Part shown: piece after piece, positions 26,649-33,682 of the stretch
Layout of the letters: every line of letters begins with the position of its first letter
Position numbering within the stretch: the first letter of the stretch is position 1
Notes under the pieces: model-generated
What the model was told of the DNA's origin: nothing
The model's input: the letters and a program-made list of their open reading frames with translations, nothing else
Database searches by the model: none
Translations under genes and position numbers: made by a program
Assembly: GCA_026993785.1 (NCBI GenBank)
Contig: JALWRZ010000011.1
Span: 1 to 51,575 of the forward strand
Source: DHVE2 group archaeon
Lineage (GTDB): Archaea; Thermoplasmatota; Thermoplasmata; Thermoplasmatales; Aciduliprofundaceae
Length of the DNA: 51,575 bases
Direction: 5' to 3'

Positions 26649-28466
26649 ATGGAAATATGGAGCGCCTTTGGAATATTCGTCCTCGTTCCCTTAATAGGTG
26701 CTTTGCTCTCATACCTAGCGAGAAAATATGCTGTTTATTTAGGATTAATATTCGCATTGGTTCCTGCGATTGCACTCTATCCGTTCTATGGCAAGGAAAT
26801 GAGCACTGTCGTTAATATAGGCGTGAAACTGAACTTGGCCTTTGATGTAACTACGTGGTTCTTCATGCTCATGCTCGATACCGTAGCTCTGGCATCCATG
26901 CTATTTGCCACAAGCTATGTTAGGAAGGGCGAAGGGGGTTTCTCCACTCTCATGCTCCTTGGTTTAGCTGGTGCAAATGGCGTTTTGATGGCACGGGATT
27001 TTCTAACCCTGTATATCTTCTGGGAGATGATGTCCTGGTCCGCGTATATCCTCGTTCTTCGCAGCTCCGGAGAGTATGCCCGGCGCTATATGCTCTTTGC
27101 AGTTCTATCTGCGTATCTTCTAATCATGGGCATAGGCATCTATTACTACTATACTGGTAGCTTCCTTTATAGCGCGGCAAGTGGCATTCCTCTCTCCGGC
27201 TGGGCATGGATCCTTCTCTTTCTCATTCTGGGATTCGCCGTAAAGATGGCCGTGTTTCCCCTGCATGTATGGGCTCCCTACGCATATCGCTCCGAGCAGC
27301 CCTTTGTGGCATTTCTATCCGGCGGACTCAGCAAGCTTGGAACCTTCGGGATCTTTATGGCCATGTATTCCATAGCTGGAGTAGCTATACTCCAGGGATT
27401 TGGAACCTTTAGAAGCATATCCCTCTTTGGATATCCCTTCGCTGTGTTAGGCGCGTTTACTGCGTTCATAGGCACAATCCTCGCAATTTTCCAGGACGAT
27501 CTTCGCAAATTGCTGGCATATTCCTCCATCGGACAGCTTGGGTATGTTATGGTAGGCCTCGGTCTAGGAACCCCGCTGGCTGTGGGCGGTGCTTTGTTCC
27601 ATGCATTCAATCATGCGTTTTTCAAGGCCATTCTCTTCCTTGGCGCAGGAGCTGTGATTTACAGAACAGGGAAATATAGGATAAGCGAGCTCGGAGGCCT
27701 TGGATATCGCATGCCCTTCACCTTCCTATTTGTACTTTTTGCAATCTTTGCTCTTGCAGGCATACCCATCACCTCGGGGTTCATATCCAAATGGATGCTC
27801 TATGAGGCAGCCATTGAAAAGAAATTTGTGCTTATTGCACCGCTCATGCTCATTGCCTCGGTAGGTGCTTTCCTCTACTGTTTCCGAATACTCTACGGCG
27901 TGTTTCTGGGGCAGCTTGATAAAGAGCATGAGAATGTCAAAGAGGCCCCGGCACCCATGCTTGCAGCCATGGCTCTTCTCATGCTTCCTCTTCTCATATT
28001 CGCAATCTTCCCTGGCTGGATACTTAAGTGGATTAACGAAATACTCACAGGGGCGAATATAGGCACCCTGAAGTATGATACCTATGCCTACTACTCCTCC
28101 ATCGGTGGTGCGGACATGCTGGTGTTCTGGATTACTTTCATGCTCCTCTTCATGATATCCATGTATCTTTTCACAAGGAAGCGCAAGGTGACGAAAGTCG
28201 TAGATCAATATGACAACTATCTTGCAGGAGAAACGCCACCATATGTTCAGCTGCATGCGGCCCACAACTTCTATAAGCCCCTGAGAGATACTTGGGCTCC
28301 CTTGTTAAGATATAGCGTGGACAGGGCCTATGAGAAATTCGTTAAATTCTTCATAGAGGGCTTCGAGGAAATTAAGAAAATGTACACGGAGAATCCGCAA
28401 GATTATGCTGCATATCTTGGAATTGCGTTTCTCATATTCCTCCTGGTAGGATGGTGGTTACTATGA
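26649..28466 (+). CDS. mbxH': MbxH': second antiporter-like subunit with C-terminal extension
   Basis: A 605-residue antiporter-like subunit. The family core is complete: the Glu in YIFWEMMSWSAYILV, Lys in FAVKMAVFPLHVWAPYAY, DLRKLLAYSSIGQLG and FHAFNHAFFKAILF. A tail of about 110 residues (VVDQYDNYLAGETPPYVQ, then HNFYKPLRDTWAPLLRY and a final membrane helix) resembles the lateral-helix tail that anchors this subunit to the MbxM side in related complexes. Two antiporter subunits (H and H') are characteristic of mbx and not of the Thermococcales mbh hydrogenase cluster. Confidence 0.92.
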   Translation: MEIWSAFGIFVLVPLIGALLSYLARKYAVYLGLIFALVPAIALYPFYGKEMSTVVNIGVKLNLAFDVTTWFFMLMLDTVALASMLFATSYVRKGEGGFSTLMLLGLAGANGVLMARDFLTLYIFWEMMSWSAYILVLRSSGEYARRYMLFAVLSAYLLIMGIGIYYYYTGSFLYSAASGIPLSGWAWILLFLILGFAVKMAVFPLHVWAPYAYRSEQPFVAFLSGGLSKLGTFGIFMAMYSIAGVAILQGFGTFRSISLFGYPFAVLGAFTAFIGTILAIFQDDLRKLLAYSSIGQLGYVMVGLGLGTPLAVGGALFHAFNHAFFKAILFLGAGAVIYRTGKYRISELGGLGYRMPFTFLFVLFAIFALAGIPITSGFISKWMLYEAAIEKKFVLIAPLMLIASVGAFLYCFRILYGVFLGQLDKEHENVKEAPAPMLAAMALLMLPLLIFAIFPGWILKWINEILTGANIGTLKYDTYAYYSSIGGADMLVFWITFMLLFMISMYLFTRKRKVTKVVDQYDNYLAGETPPYVQLHAAHNFYKPLRDTWAPLLRYSVDRAYEKFVKFFIEGFEEIKKMYTENPQDYAAYLGIAFLIFLLVGWWLL

Positions 28467-29434
28467 CGGATTGGGCAAATATACTGATTAATGCGGGCTT
28501 AACGGCGCTTTACCTCTTCCTTGCAATATGCGTAGGCTTACTCTTTATGGGTATCGCAAGGAAGGTTACCGCGAGGATACATAACAGGGTAGGCCCTCCA
28601 ATTTATCAGAACTTCCTGGACGTAGGAAAATTGCTGGCCAAGAAGAGCAATATTAAGCACAACTGGATATTTGATTTTGCGCCTCTCTTCGCCTTGGCTG
28701 GAGTGCTTCTTGCCTTGGCATATCTTCCCATGGGTGGCTACAGATTGCTGAGCGGCGATGGTGACCTTATATTGCTTCTCTACATCCTTGTGATTCCAGC
28801 GCTGGGCTTTGCTTTAGGTGCCGGAGCTTCCGCAAATCCAAACGCAGGAGTGGGCGTTATGAGGGCTCTTACTCTAATGCTCTCCTATGAGATGCCCTTC
28901 CTCCTAGTTCTTCTCTCTCTGATGATTTACTATAACACCGCCTCACTCACAACGCTTCTGGAGAAGCAGATGCATTCCGTATGGGCCATAGATGTGCTTC
29001 CAATCTCTGCGCTGGCAGCAGATATAGCGCTGCAGGGTATGATGATGGAAAAACCCTTCGATATACCCATAGCCCCCCATGAAATTGCATCAGGACCCCT
29101 TGTGGAATTTGGAGGCAACTATCTGGGGATGCTCATGCTTTACTCTGCTGGAAGCATCGTTGTGGAGACCTCCCTCTTCGTGGACCTATTCCTAGGGGGA
29201 GGTATAGTTCTCAATCCCGCTGTTTATGGCATCCTCGCCTATGTGGTAAATTACATTGTGTGGTTCGCTCTTATATTCGTAGTATGGATGATCGCCATAT
29301 TCATCAATGCAGTGTTCCCAAGGTTCAGGATTGAGCAGGCTTTCAAATTCTACTGGAAATGGCCTACTTTGATAGCTGCATTGGGACTCGCGCAGGCATA
29401 TATAATGTCTGTGATTCTGGGGGTGAGCGTGTGA
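28451..29434 (+). CDS. mbxM: MbxM: NuoH-like membrane subunit
   Basis: A 327-residue protein of the respiratory-chain NADH dehydrogenase subunit 1 family, which anchors the peripheral arm. Signatures are NRVGPPIYQNFLDVGKLLAK and FDIPIAPHEIASGPLVEFGG, plus the acidic MSYEMPFLL-like MLSYEMPFLLVLL. About eight helices. The GTG start at 28451 lies inside the end of mbxH' (16-nt overlap); an ATG at 28463 is also in frame. Confidence 0.93.
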   Translation: MVVTMTDWANILINAGLTALYLFLAICVGLLFMGIARKVTARIHNRVGPPIYQNFLDVGKLLAKKSNIKHNWIFDFAPLFALAGVLLALAYLPMGGYRLLSGDGDLILLLYILVIPALGFALGAGASANPNAGVGVMRALTLMLSYEMPFLLVLLSLMIYYNTASLTTLLEKQMHSVWAIDVLPISALAADIALQGMMMEKPFDIPIAPHEIASGPLVEFGGNYLGMLMLYSAGSIVVETSLFVDLFLGGGIVLNPAVYGILAYVVNYIVWFALIFVVWMIAIFINAVFPRFRIEQAFKFYWKWPTLIAALGLAQAYIMSVILGVSV

Positions 29435-29982
29435 CTCCGGAGAATCCTAACCCACTGCCAAGCATAATACCTGAAAAGGATTGGAAGAAGATACAGAGAA
29501 TGCTATCCAAGCGCTCCCTCTGGATGGTCCACTTCTGCACAGGATGCGGTGCCATGGAAATGCCCCCAACCATGACGTCCCGCTACGATATGGAAAGATT
29601 TGGAATAATACCCATGGCCACACCCAGGCAGGCAGATTTGCTCCTGGTGACGGGTTATGTGGCCGTTAAAACCCTCAAAAGGATTGTGCGAGTCTATGAG
29701 CAGATGCAGGACCCAAAATACGTGATTGCCTTTGGCTCCTGCCCAATTAACGGCGGTATATACTGGGACTCTTATAACACCATAAAGCGATTGGATAAGT
29801 ATATCCCCGTGGATATGTACATTGCAGGATGTATGCCAAGGCCCGAGGCAATTATGGACGCGTTTCTCAAACTTATGAAGGATATAGATGAAGGCCGTGC
29901 GGATGGCTGGCTACGATACAAGAAGTATTACGAGAAGTACAAGGCCAATCAGAGGCGAGTATTCAAGAGGTGGGATGAATGA
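29431..29982 (+). CDS. mbxJ: MbxJ: NuoB-like [4Fe-4S] small subunit
   Basis: A 183-residue small subunit of the NiFe-hydrogenase/complex I NuoB family carrying the proximal cluster. The four Cys ligands are visible: HFCTGCGAME (two), AFGSCPINGG and IAGCMPRPEA. The GTG at 29431 overlaps the mbxM stop as GTGA and follows GGGGGTGAG; the longer frame from 29359 reads inside mbxM and is not used. It should sit between MbxL and the membrane part. Confidence 0.93.
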   Translation: MTPENPNPLPSIIPEKDWKKIQRMLSKRSLWMVHFCTGCGAMEMPPTMTSRYDMERFGIIPMATPRQADLLLVTGYVAVKTLKRIVRVYEQMQDPKYVIAFGSCPINGGIYWDSYNTIKRLDKYIPVDMYIAGCMPRPEAIMDAFLKLMKDIDEGRADGWLRYKKYYEKYKANQRRVFKRWDE

Positions 29983-30476
29983 ATGCCGTTGGTATATTCA
30001 AGGAACTGGGAATCGAGTACGAGGAGATGAAGGTCAAGGGAAACAAAGACCCGAGATATCGGGCAAAGGTGGATCCCGAGAAACTGGAGGATATAATTCT
30101 CAAGTTCAAGAACAATGGGTTCCGGCACTTCGTGGCCCTGAGCTGTGTTGACTGGATAAAGGAGGGTAATATGGAGCTCATCTACCATCTATTCAGCTAC
30201 GATAACCTGGAGGATGTTTTCCTAAGCATATATTTACCGAGGGATCAGCCAAAATATAAGAGTTTGAGGCATCTGTTCCCTCAAATAGAGACCTATGAGC
30301 GGGAGATACATGAGATGTTTGGAGTGGAGTTCGAGGGCAATGATAGACTTGGCGAATTCATCTTGGAGGACTGGGAAGATATGCCACCCATGCGCAAAGA
30401 CTTTGACACGGAAAAATATGCGAAGGAGAAGTATGGGAGCGTGCCCCTTGTAGAGGAAGGGGGTGAAAAAGAATGA
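29979..30476 (+). CDS. mbxK: MbxK: NuoC-like subunit
   Basis: A 165-residue homologue of the 30-kDa complex I subunit (NuoC). The family motif is seen in LPRDQPKYKSLRHLFPQIE, YEREIHEMFGVEFEGND and RLGEFILEDWEDMPPMRKDF. The ATG overlaps the mbxJ stop and the 3' end overlaps mbxL by 4 nt. It is expected to pack against MbxL in the peripheral arm. Confidence 0.92.
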   Translation: MNAVGIFKELGIEYEEMKVKGNKDPRYRAKVDPEKLEDIILKFKNNGFRHFVALSCVDWIKEGNMELIYHLFSYDNLEDVFLSIYLPRDQPKYKSLRHLFPQIETYEREIHEMFGVEFEGNDRLGEFILEDWEDMPPMRKDFDTEKYAKEKYGSVPLVEEGGEKE

Positions 30477-31600
30477 AAGAATTCGAGTTATTTGTGGGTC
30501 CACAGCACGTGGGCGTTACCGGAAACATGATGTATCATCTATGGGTTGATGGTGATACGGTAGTTAAGGCGGAGACCCATGTAGGTTATCTTCATCGAGG
30601 CTTTGAAAAATTAATGGAGCGGCGCTCCTGGCTCATGAATGTTGCTCTTATACCCAGAATATGCGTTCCTGAACCCGATGTGAATGAGGCAGTTTATGCC
30701 ATGGCTGTTGAGAGTCTTATGGATTGGGAAATACCCGAGAGGGCAAAGTATATCCGTGCTATGGTTCTCGAGCTTGCCAGATTAAGCGCGCATCTGCTTG
30801 CCATAAGCGGCTATGCTGGAACCATAGGTCTTTACACCATTCCCCAGTGGCTCATAGGTGACAGGGATTACATTCTCGATCTCTTTGAGCAGCTCACAGG
30901 GGCCAGGGTTTATCACATATACATATTCCCCGGCGGTGTGCGCTGGGACCTGCCAAATGGATTTCTGAGAAAGCTGGAGAAGGTGCTCAATTATCTGGAA
31001 TCTCGTTTCAAGCTGTACGATGATTTGCTATTCCAGAACAAGATATTCTTCGACAGGGCCCCAGATGTGGGCGTAATTCCCAAAGAGAAGGCCATAGAAT
31101 GGGGCGTTACAGGTCCAAATTTGAGGGCCTGCGGCTACGCCTACGATGTGAGAAAGGTAGATCCCTATGCCGCATATCCAGATCTCGATTTTGAGATACC
31201 TCACTATCCCAAATTTGGAGATTTCGAAGTTCTCGGTCACGGATGCGACTGCTACTCCCGCATGGTTGTAAGGAGATTGGAAATGGAGCAGAGTATAAGA
31301 ATCTTGAGACAGATTATAAAGAAGATACCGGATGGCCCGCACACCTTAAAGCTGCCAAATCCGTTGGCATGGAAGGTTCCTGCAGGGTATGCCTATGCCC
31401 GGGTTGAGAGCTCCAAGGGAGAATATGGATATCTTGTAATAAGCGACGGGGGCAAGATGCCATACAGAGTCCATGTTAGAGGTCCCTCCTATACCCATGG
31501 AATAAACGTTATTGAGAAGATTGCCCCGGGATTGAATATTGCGGACTTTGCACAGACAGCATTTAGCCTGGATGTTTGCCCACCGGATATTGAGAGGTGA
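30473..31600 (+). CDS. mbxL: MbxL: NiFe-hydrogenase-like large subunit lacking half of the metal-site cysteines
   Basis: A 375-residue large subunit of the NuoD/hydrogenase group-4 family, with GPQHVGVTGNMMY and ETHVGYLHRGFEKLMERR at the N-terminus. Where hydrogenases have RxCGxCxxxH it has PRICVPEPDV (single Cys64), and where they have DPCxxCxxR it has SLDVCPPDIER (single Cys369). So a NiFe centre cannot be ligated in the normal way. This one-plus-one Cys pattern is the hallmark of MbxL/MbsL of the Thermococcales membrane-bound sulfane sulfur reductase. The substrate is therefore probably polysulfide or sulfane sulfur. Confidence 0.93.
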   Translation: MKEFELFVGPQHVGVTGNMMYHLWVDGDTVVKAETHVGYLHRGFEKLMERRSWLMNVALIPRICVPEPDVNEAVYAMAVESLMDWEIPERAKYIRAMVLELARLSAHLLAISGYAGTIGLYTIPQWLIGDRDYILDLFEQLTGARVYHIYIFPGGVRWDLPNGFLRKLEKVLNYLESRFKLYDDLLFQNKIFFDRAPDVGVIPKEKAIEWGVTGPNLRACGYAYDVRKVDPYAAYPDLDFEIPHYPKFGDFEVLGHGCDCYSRMVVRRLEMEQSIRILRQIIKKIPDGPHTLKLPNPLAWKVPAGYAYARVESSKGEYGYLVISDGGKMPYRVHVRGPSYTHGINVIEKIAPGLNIADFAQTAFSLDVCPPDIER

Positions 31601-31604
31601 TAAT

Positions 31605-32081
31605 ATGAGCATAGTTAAGCCCTTTAAGGCATTAAAGCATCTTGCGAAGCATCCCCATACTGTTAGGTACCCATATCAAAAGCATACAGATATAGAAGGC
31701 ACCGATTTACCTACGGAGCGCTATCGTGGCTTTCATTCCAATAACATTGAGACCTGTATAGGTTGTCAGCTCTGTGCCAAGGTCTGCCCTGCCAACGCCA
31801 TCACCTATGTAAAGATTGAGAACGCAGGAAAGAAGGGGCTCAAGTGGAGACCTGTAATAGATTACGGGCGCTGCTGCTACTGCGGTTTCTGCACCGATAT
31901 ATGCCCCACCAAATCGCTTATTCTTACTCCCAGGTACGAGCTGGTAACGGAGAAGATAGAGGAGTTTAAGTTCATTCCCACGCTCCAGGTTAGGGAGAAG
32001 AAAGATAAAGCTATAGATATTAGCGAGGTTATATTCTCCCCCGAAGAGTACAAGCCACCACAGGAGAAAGCGAAAGATTAA
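31605..32081 (+). CDS. mbxN: MbxN: NuoI-like ferredoxin subunit
   Basis: A 158-residue protein with two [4Fe-4S] binding motifs, TCIGCQLCAKVCPANAI and CCYCGFCTDICPTKSL, which relay electrons (probably from reduced ferredoxin) toward MbxJ/MbxL. The tail ISEVIFSPEEYKPPQ is charged. ATG 31605 has GAGGTGAT just upstream; the longer frame to 31539 overlaps mbxL and is rejected. Last gene of the operon. Confidence 0.94.
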   Translation: MSIVKPFKALKHLAKHPHTVRYPYQKHTDIEGTDLPTERYRGFHSNNIETCIGCQLCAKVCPANAITYVKIENAGKKGLKWRPVIDYGRCCYCGFCTDICPTKSLILTPRYELVTEKIEEFKFIPTLQVREKKDKAIDISEVIFSPEEYKPPQEKAKD

Positions 32082-32084
32082 TAA
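32077..32084 (+). promoter_or_regulatory. TATA-like element for the gene at 32107
   Basis: ATTAATAA is centred about 26 nt before ATG 32107 with no ribosome binding site, predicting a leaderless transcript. Confidence 0.4.
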
Positions 32085-32106
32085 CCTTCTTTTTATCCTT
32101 TGTTCT

Positions 32107-32400
32107 ATGCGGCTTTACGATTTCAAGAGAGGACATAAAAAAGATCTTGAGGGGATTGAAGCCATAATGAAAGAGCTATTCGGAGAAGTAAAGCGTGAGG
32201 GTGAGCATCTTATAGCCTCTTTCGGTTCGTTGAAGAGGATAGAGGTATGGCTCGAAGGCGGCAAGATGGCCGCAGTAACAGAATCGGAAAAGGGAAAGAG
32301 CCAGGATGCCCAGGAAACCCTCAAGAGATGGAACGAGTTCCTATTCAGGGTTACGGGCTACACGGCCAAGGAAAGAAAGAAAAAGATGACAAAAACATAG
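32107..32400 (+). CDS. Small archaeal protein (DUF5611-like)
   Basis: A 97-residue cytoplasmic protein: MRLYDFKRGHKKDLEGIEAI, then HLIASFGSLKRIEVWLEGGK, and FLFRVTGYTAKERKKKMTK. This start and the TGYTAKERKKKM ending resemble the archaeal DUF5611 family of unknown function; the family label is from memory and moderate. A leaderless start is supported by the TATA-like element at 32077. It converges with the RHH-proteasome gene, the stops being 1 nt apart. Confidence 0.75.
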   Translation: MRLYDFKRGHKKDLEGIEAIMKELFGEVKREGEHLIASFGSLKRIEVWLEGGKMAAVTESEKGKSQDAQETLKRWNEFLFRVTGYTAKERKKKMTKT

Positions 32401-32401
32401 C

Positions 32402-33136
32402 TCATTGGAGAATTTCCGATAGAAGATAGTCTTTGGGTCTTCCCAGGGACTCTAGTGCGAGATTGAGTGCTTCCTCTCTGCTCATCTTCTCCTCGTACTT
32501 ACTATTTAGATACGCGATGATATCTCCGTTTCCATCGCCCAGTGCAGCAAATTTTGAGATGGTGTAAGCACCCGATGGGTCGTAGCACACAATTTTCTGA
32601 GATTGCGATGAACCGAGCATTGTTGCGGCTCCAAGCGGTCTCAGATCCGCTGCCACAGTATGACGCCAGTAAATCTTGGAAATGTAATAAATCAGTTCCT
32701 CATCATTATCAAATTTTCTTGCCAGAACACTGTGGATTATGTGATATGCATCCGCGGCCAGGCCTGAAAATGTAATGAGATATCTCTTTCCAATGTTGAA
32801 AATTTTTCTGTGCTCTACGCCTTTAAGCACCTTCCCGTTGTTATCCCTCTTCTCCTCTATCTTGGCCAGAAAGAGTATACCATGACGATGCACTATACCT
32901 ACAACGGGAGCACCTCTATATGAGGCCTCCATCGCATACTCCAACTGATAAATTCTGCCCTCAGGGGAGAAGATTAGCCTGTTATCGTATTCTCTGGCTA
33001 TTGAGGATACCCTGTCCAGATACTCCATAAGCGCAGCCCTGAGAAGCTCTGCCTTGGTGGAAAACATACCCGTTCTTGCCAGGGATTCAATGTACCGATC
33101 CACCTTATCCGGAAGCATCACCCTAACTTCACCCAT
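32402..33136 (-). CDS. Ribbon-helix-helix DNA-binding domain fused to a proteasome alpha-subunit domain
   Basis: A 244-residue two-domain protein. Residues 1-45 are a ribbon-helix-helix domain (GEVRVMLPDKVDRYIESLAR, FSTKAELLRAALMEYL): basic strand, turn, two helices, as in CopG/NikR-type regulators. After a linker of under ten residues comes a full proteasome alpha domain: the signature FSPEGRIYQLEYAMEASYRG, then HRKIFNIGKRYLITFSGLAA, RPLGAATMLG and YDPSGAYTISKFAALG. Like alpha subunits it has no N-terminal catalytic Thr. The RHH domain replaces the gating N-terminus of a normal alpha subunit. ATG 33136 is chosen because GGAGGT lies 7 nt before it. Likely a DNA-binding regulator with a ring-forming or ligand-sensing alpha domain; its role is unknown. 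Confidence 0.9.
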   Translation of the reverse strand: MGEVRVMLPDKVDRYIESLARTGMFSTKAELLRAALMEYLDRVSSIAREYDNRLIFSPEGRIYQLEYAMEASYRGAPVVGIVHRHGILFLAKIEEKRDNNGKVLKGVEHRKIFNIGKRYLITFSGLAADAYHIIHSVLARKFDNDEELIYYISKIYWRHTVAADLRPLGAATMLGSSQSQKIVCYDPSGAYTISKFAALGDGNGDIIAYLNSKYEEKMSREEALNLALESLGRPKDYLLSEILQ

Positions 33137-33152
33137 TTTTATTACCTCCATT

Positions 33153-33185
33153 TTAATGGATATTTCATGTATATTTTATGGATAT
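33153..33185. promoter_or_regulatory. Three tandem 11-bp direct repeats, probable autoregulatory operator
   Basis: Consecutive units TTAATGGATAT, TTCATGTATAT and TTTATGGATAT follow each other without spacing. They run from the TATA box to the expected transcription start of the RHH-proteasome gene. RHH dimers commonly bind tandem short sites, so autorepression is likely. Confidence 0.75.
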
Positions 33186-33192
33186 ATTTAAA
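33183..33192 (-). promoter_or_regulatory. TATA box of the RHH-proteasome gene
   Basis: Minus-strand TTTAAATATA predicts a start near 33161, inside the direct repeats, and a leader of about 25 nt. Confidence 0.6.
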
Positions 33193-33197
33193 CCTTT

Positions 33198-33233
33198 CCT
33201 AAGAAGGGGGCGGAGCCCCCTTTCTAAACCCCC
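33198..33233 (+). repeat. 36-nt hairpin repeat, copy 2
   Basis: AAGGGGGC-GGA-GCCCCCTT hairpin followed by TCTAAACCCCC. It matches 1548-1583 in inverted orientation except at one base and the loop. Confidence 0.7.
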
Positions 33234-33430
33234 GGAGGGGGCTGACGCCCTCTCTCTACATCCCCATAAAGATAAGGGAGGAGGGTAGAGGAGAGAACGA
33301 GCATCGGAAGATGCGAGCTTGCCCTCGGCAGAGGGCTAAACGAGCAACGAGCGAAGTGAAATGCGAGCCAGCCCTGCGTCTGCAGGGCGCTACGTAGGTG
33401 TCCCCTTGCCCCCACAAAAAGGAAGGGGGT
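33204..33430. repeat. GC-rich cluster of perfect hairpins, possible structured RNA or mobile-element remnant
   Basis: Successive perfect stems: AAGGGGGC/GCCCCCTT (33204-33222), CCCCC/GGGGG (33229-33241), GCATC-GGAA-GATGC (33301-33314), GCCCTC-GGCA-GAGGGC (33321-33336), GCCCTGC-GTCT-GCAGGGC (33371-33388) and CCCCC/GGGGG near 33409-33426. The middle part is a duplicated module: ACGAGCA...ATGCGAGC followed by a GCCCT hairpin, twice. It is much more GC-rich than the flanks and holds no credible ORF. Confidence 0.65.
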
Positions 33431-33650
33431 GGAGGAGAGTGGCTGCGGGAAATAATAGAAACATTTTGTGAATTTCGTAGATTGTGGATATGGGGTAAGG
33501 TGATCTCTGGCCCTTTGGTTCGCTTGCTAAAGAGTGCTGAGTTGTTCTATGCGGGGCCAAAAAGAGGATTAAGTTAGAGTGGGGAGACTGAAGAAGGGTG
33601 GTAGGTATTACCCAATGGAGGAATTTCTCAATAGTTATCCAAAATACAAA
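33431..33650. other. Intergenic stretch with no recognisable feature
   Basis: Between the hairpin cluster and the mannosidase promoter I see no ORF, tRNA or clear repeat. Only the matching ends GGCCC and GGGCC about 65 nt apart (near 33510-33565) hint at structure. Confidence 0.4.
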
Positions 33651-33654
33651 ATTC

Positions 33655-33661
33655 TTTTATA
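33655..33661 (+). promoter_or_regulatory. TATA box of the alpha-mannosidase gene
   Basis: TTTTATA is centred about 26 nt before ATG 33683, predicting a leaderless mRNA. Confidence 0.6.
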
Positions 33662-33682
33662 GGTTGGAAGAAATGGCTTCCC

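Noticed and set aside
22786-32081. Membrane-bound NiFe hydrogenase (Mbh)
   Set aside because: The large subunit has one Cys, not two, in each of the two metal-binding motifs, and the cluster has two antiporter subunits and no separate E gene, which fits mbx instead.
33204-33430. CRISPR array
   Set aside because: There are no regular direct repeats of 24-37 nt with unique spacers; the repeats are inverted and unevenly spaced.
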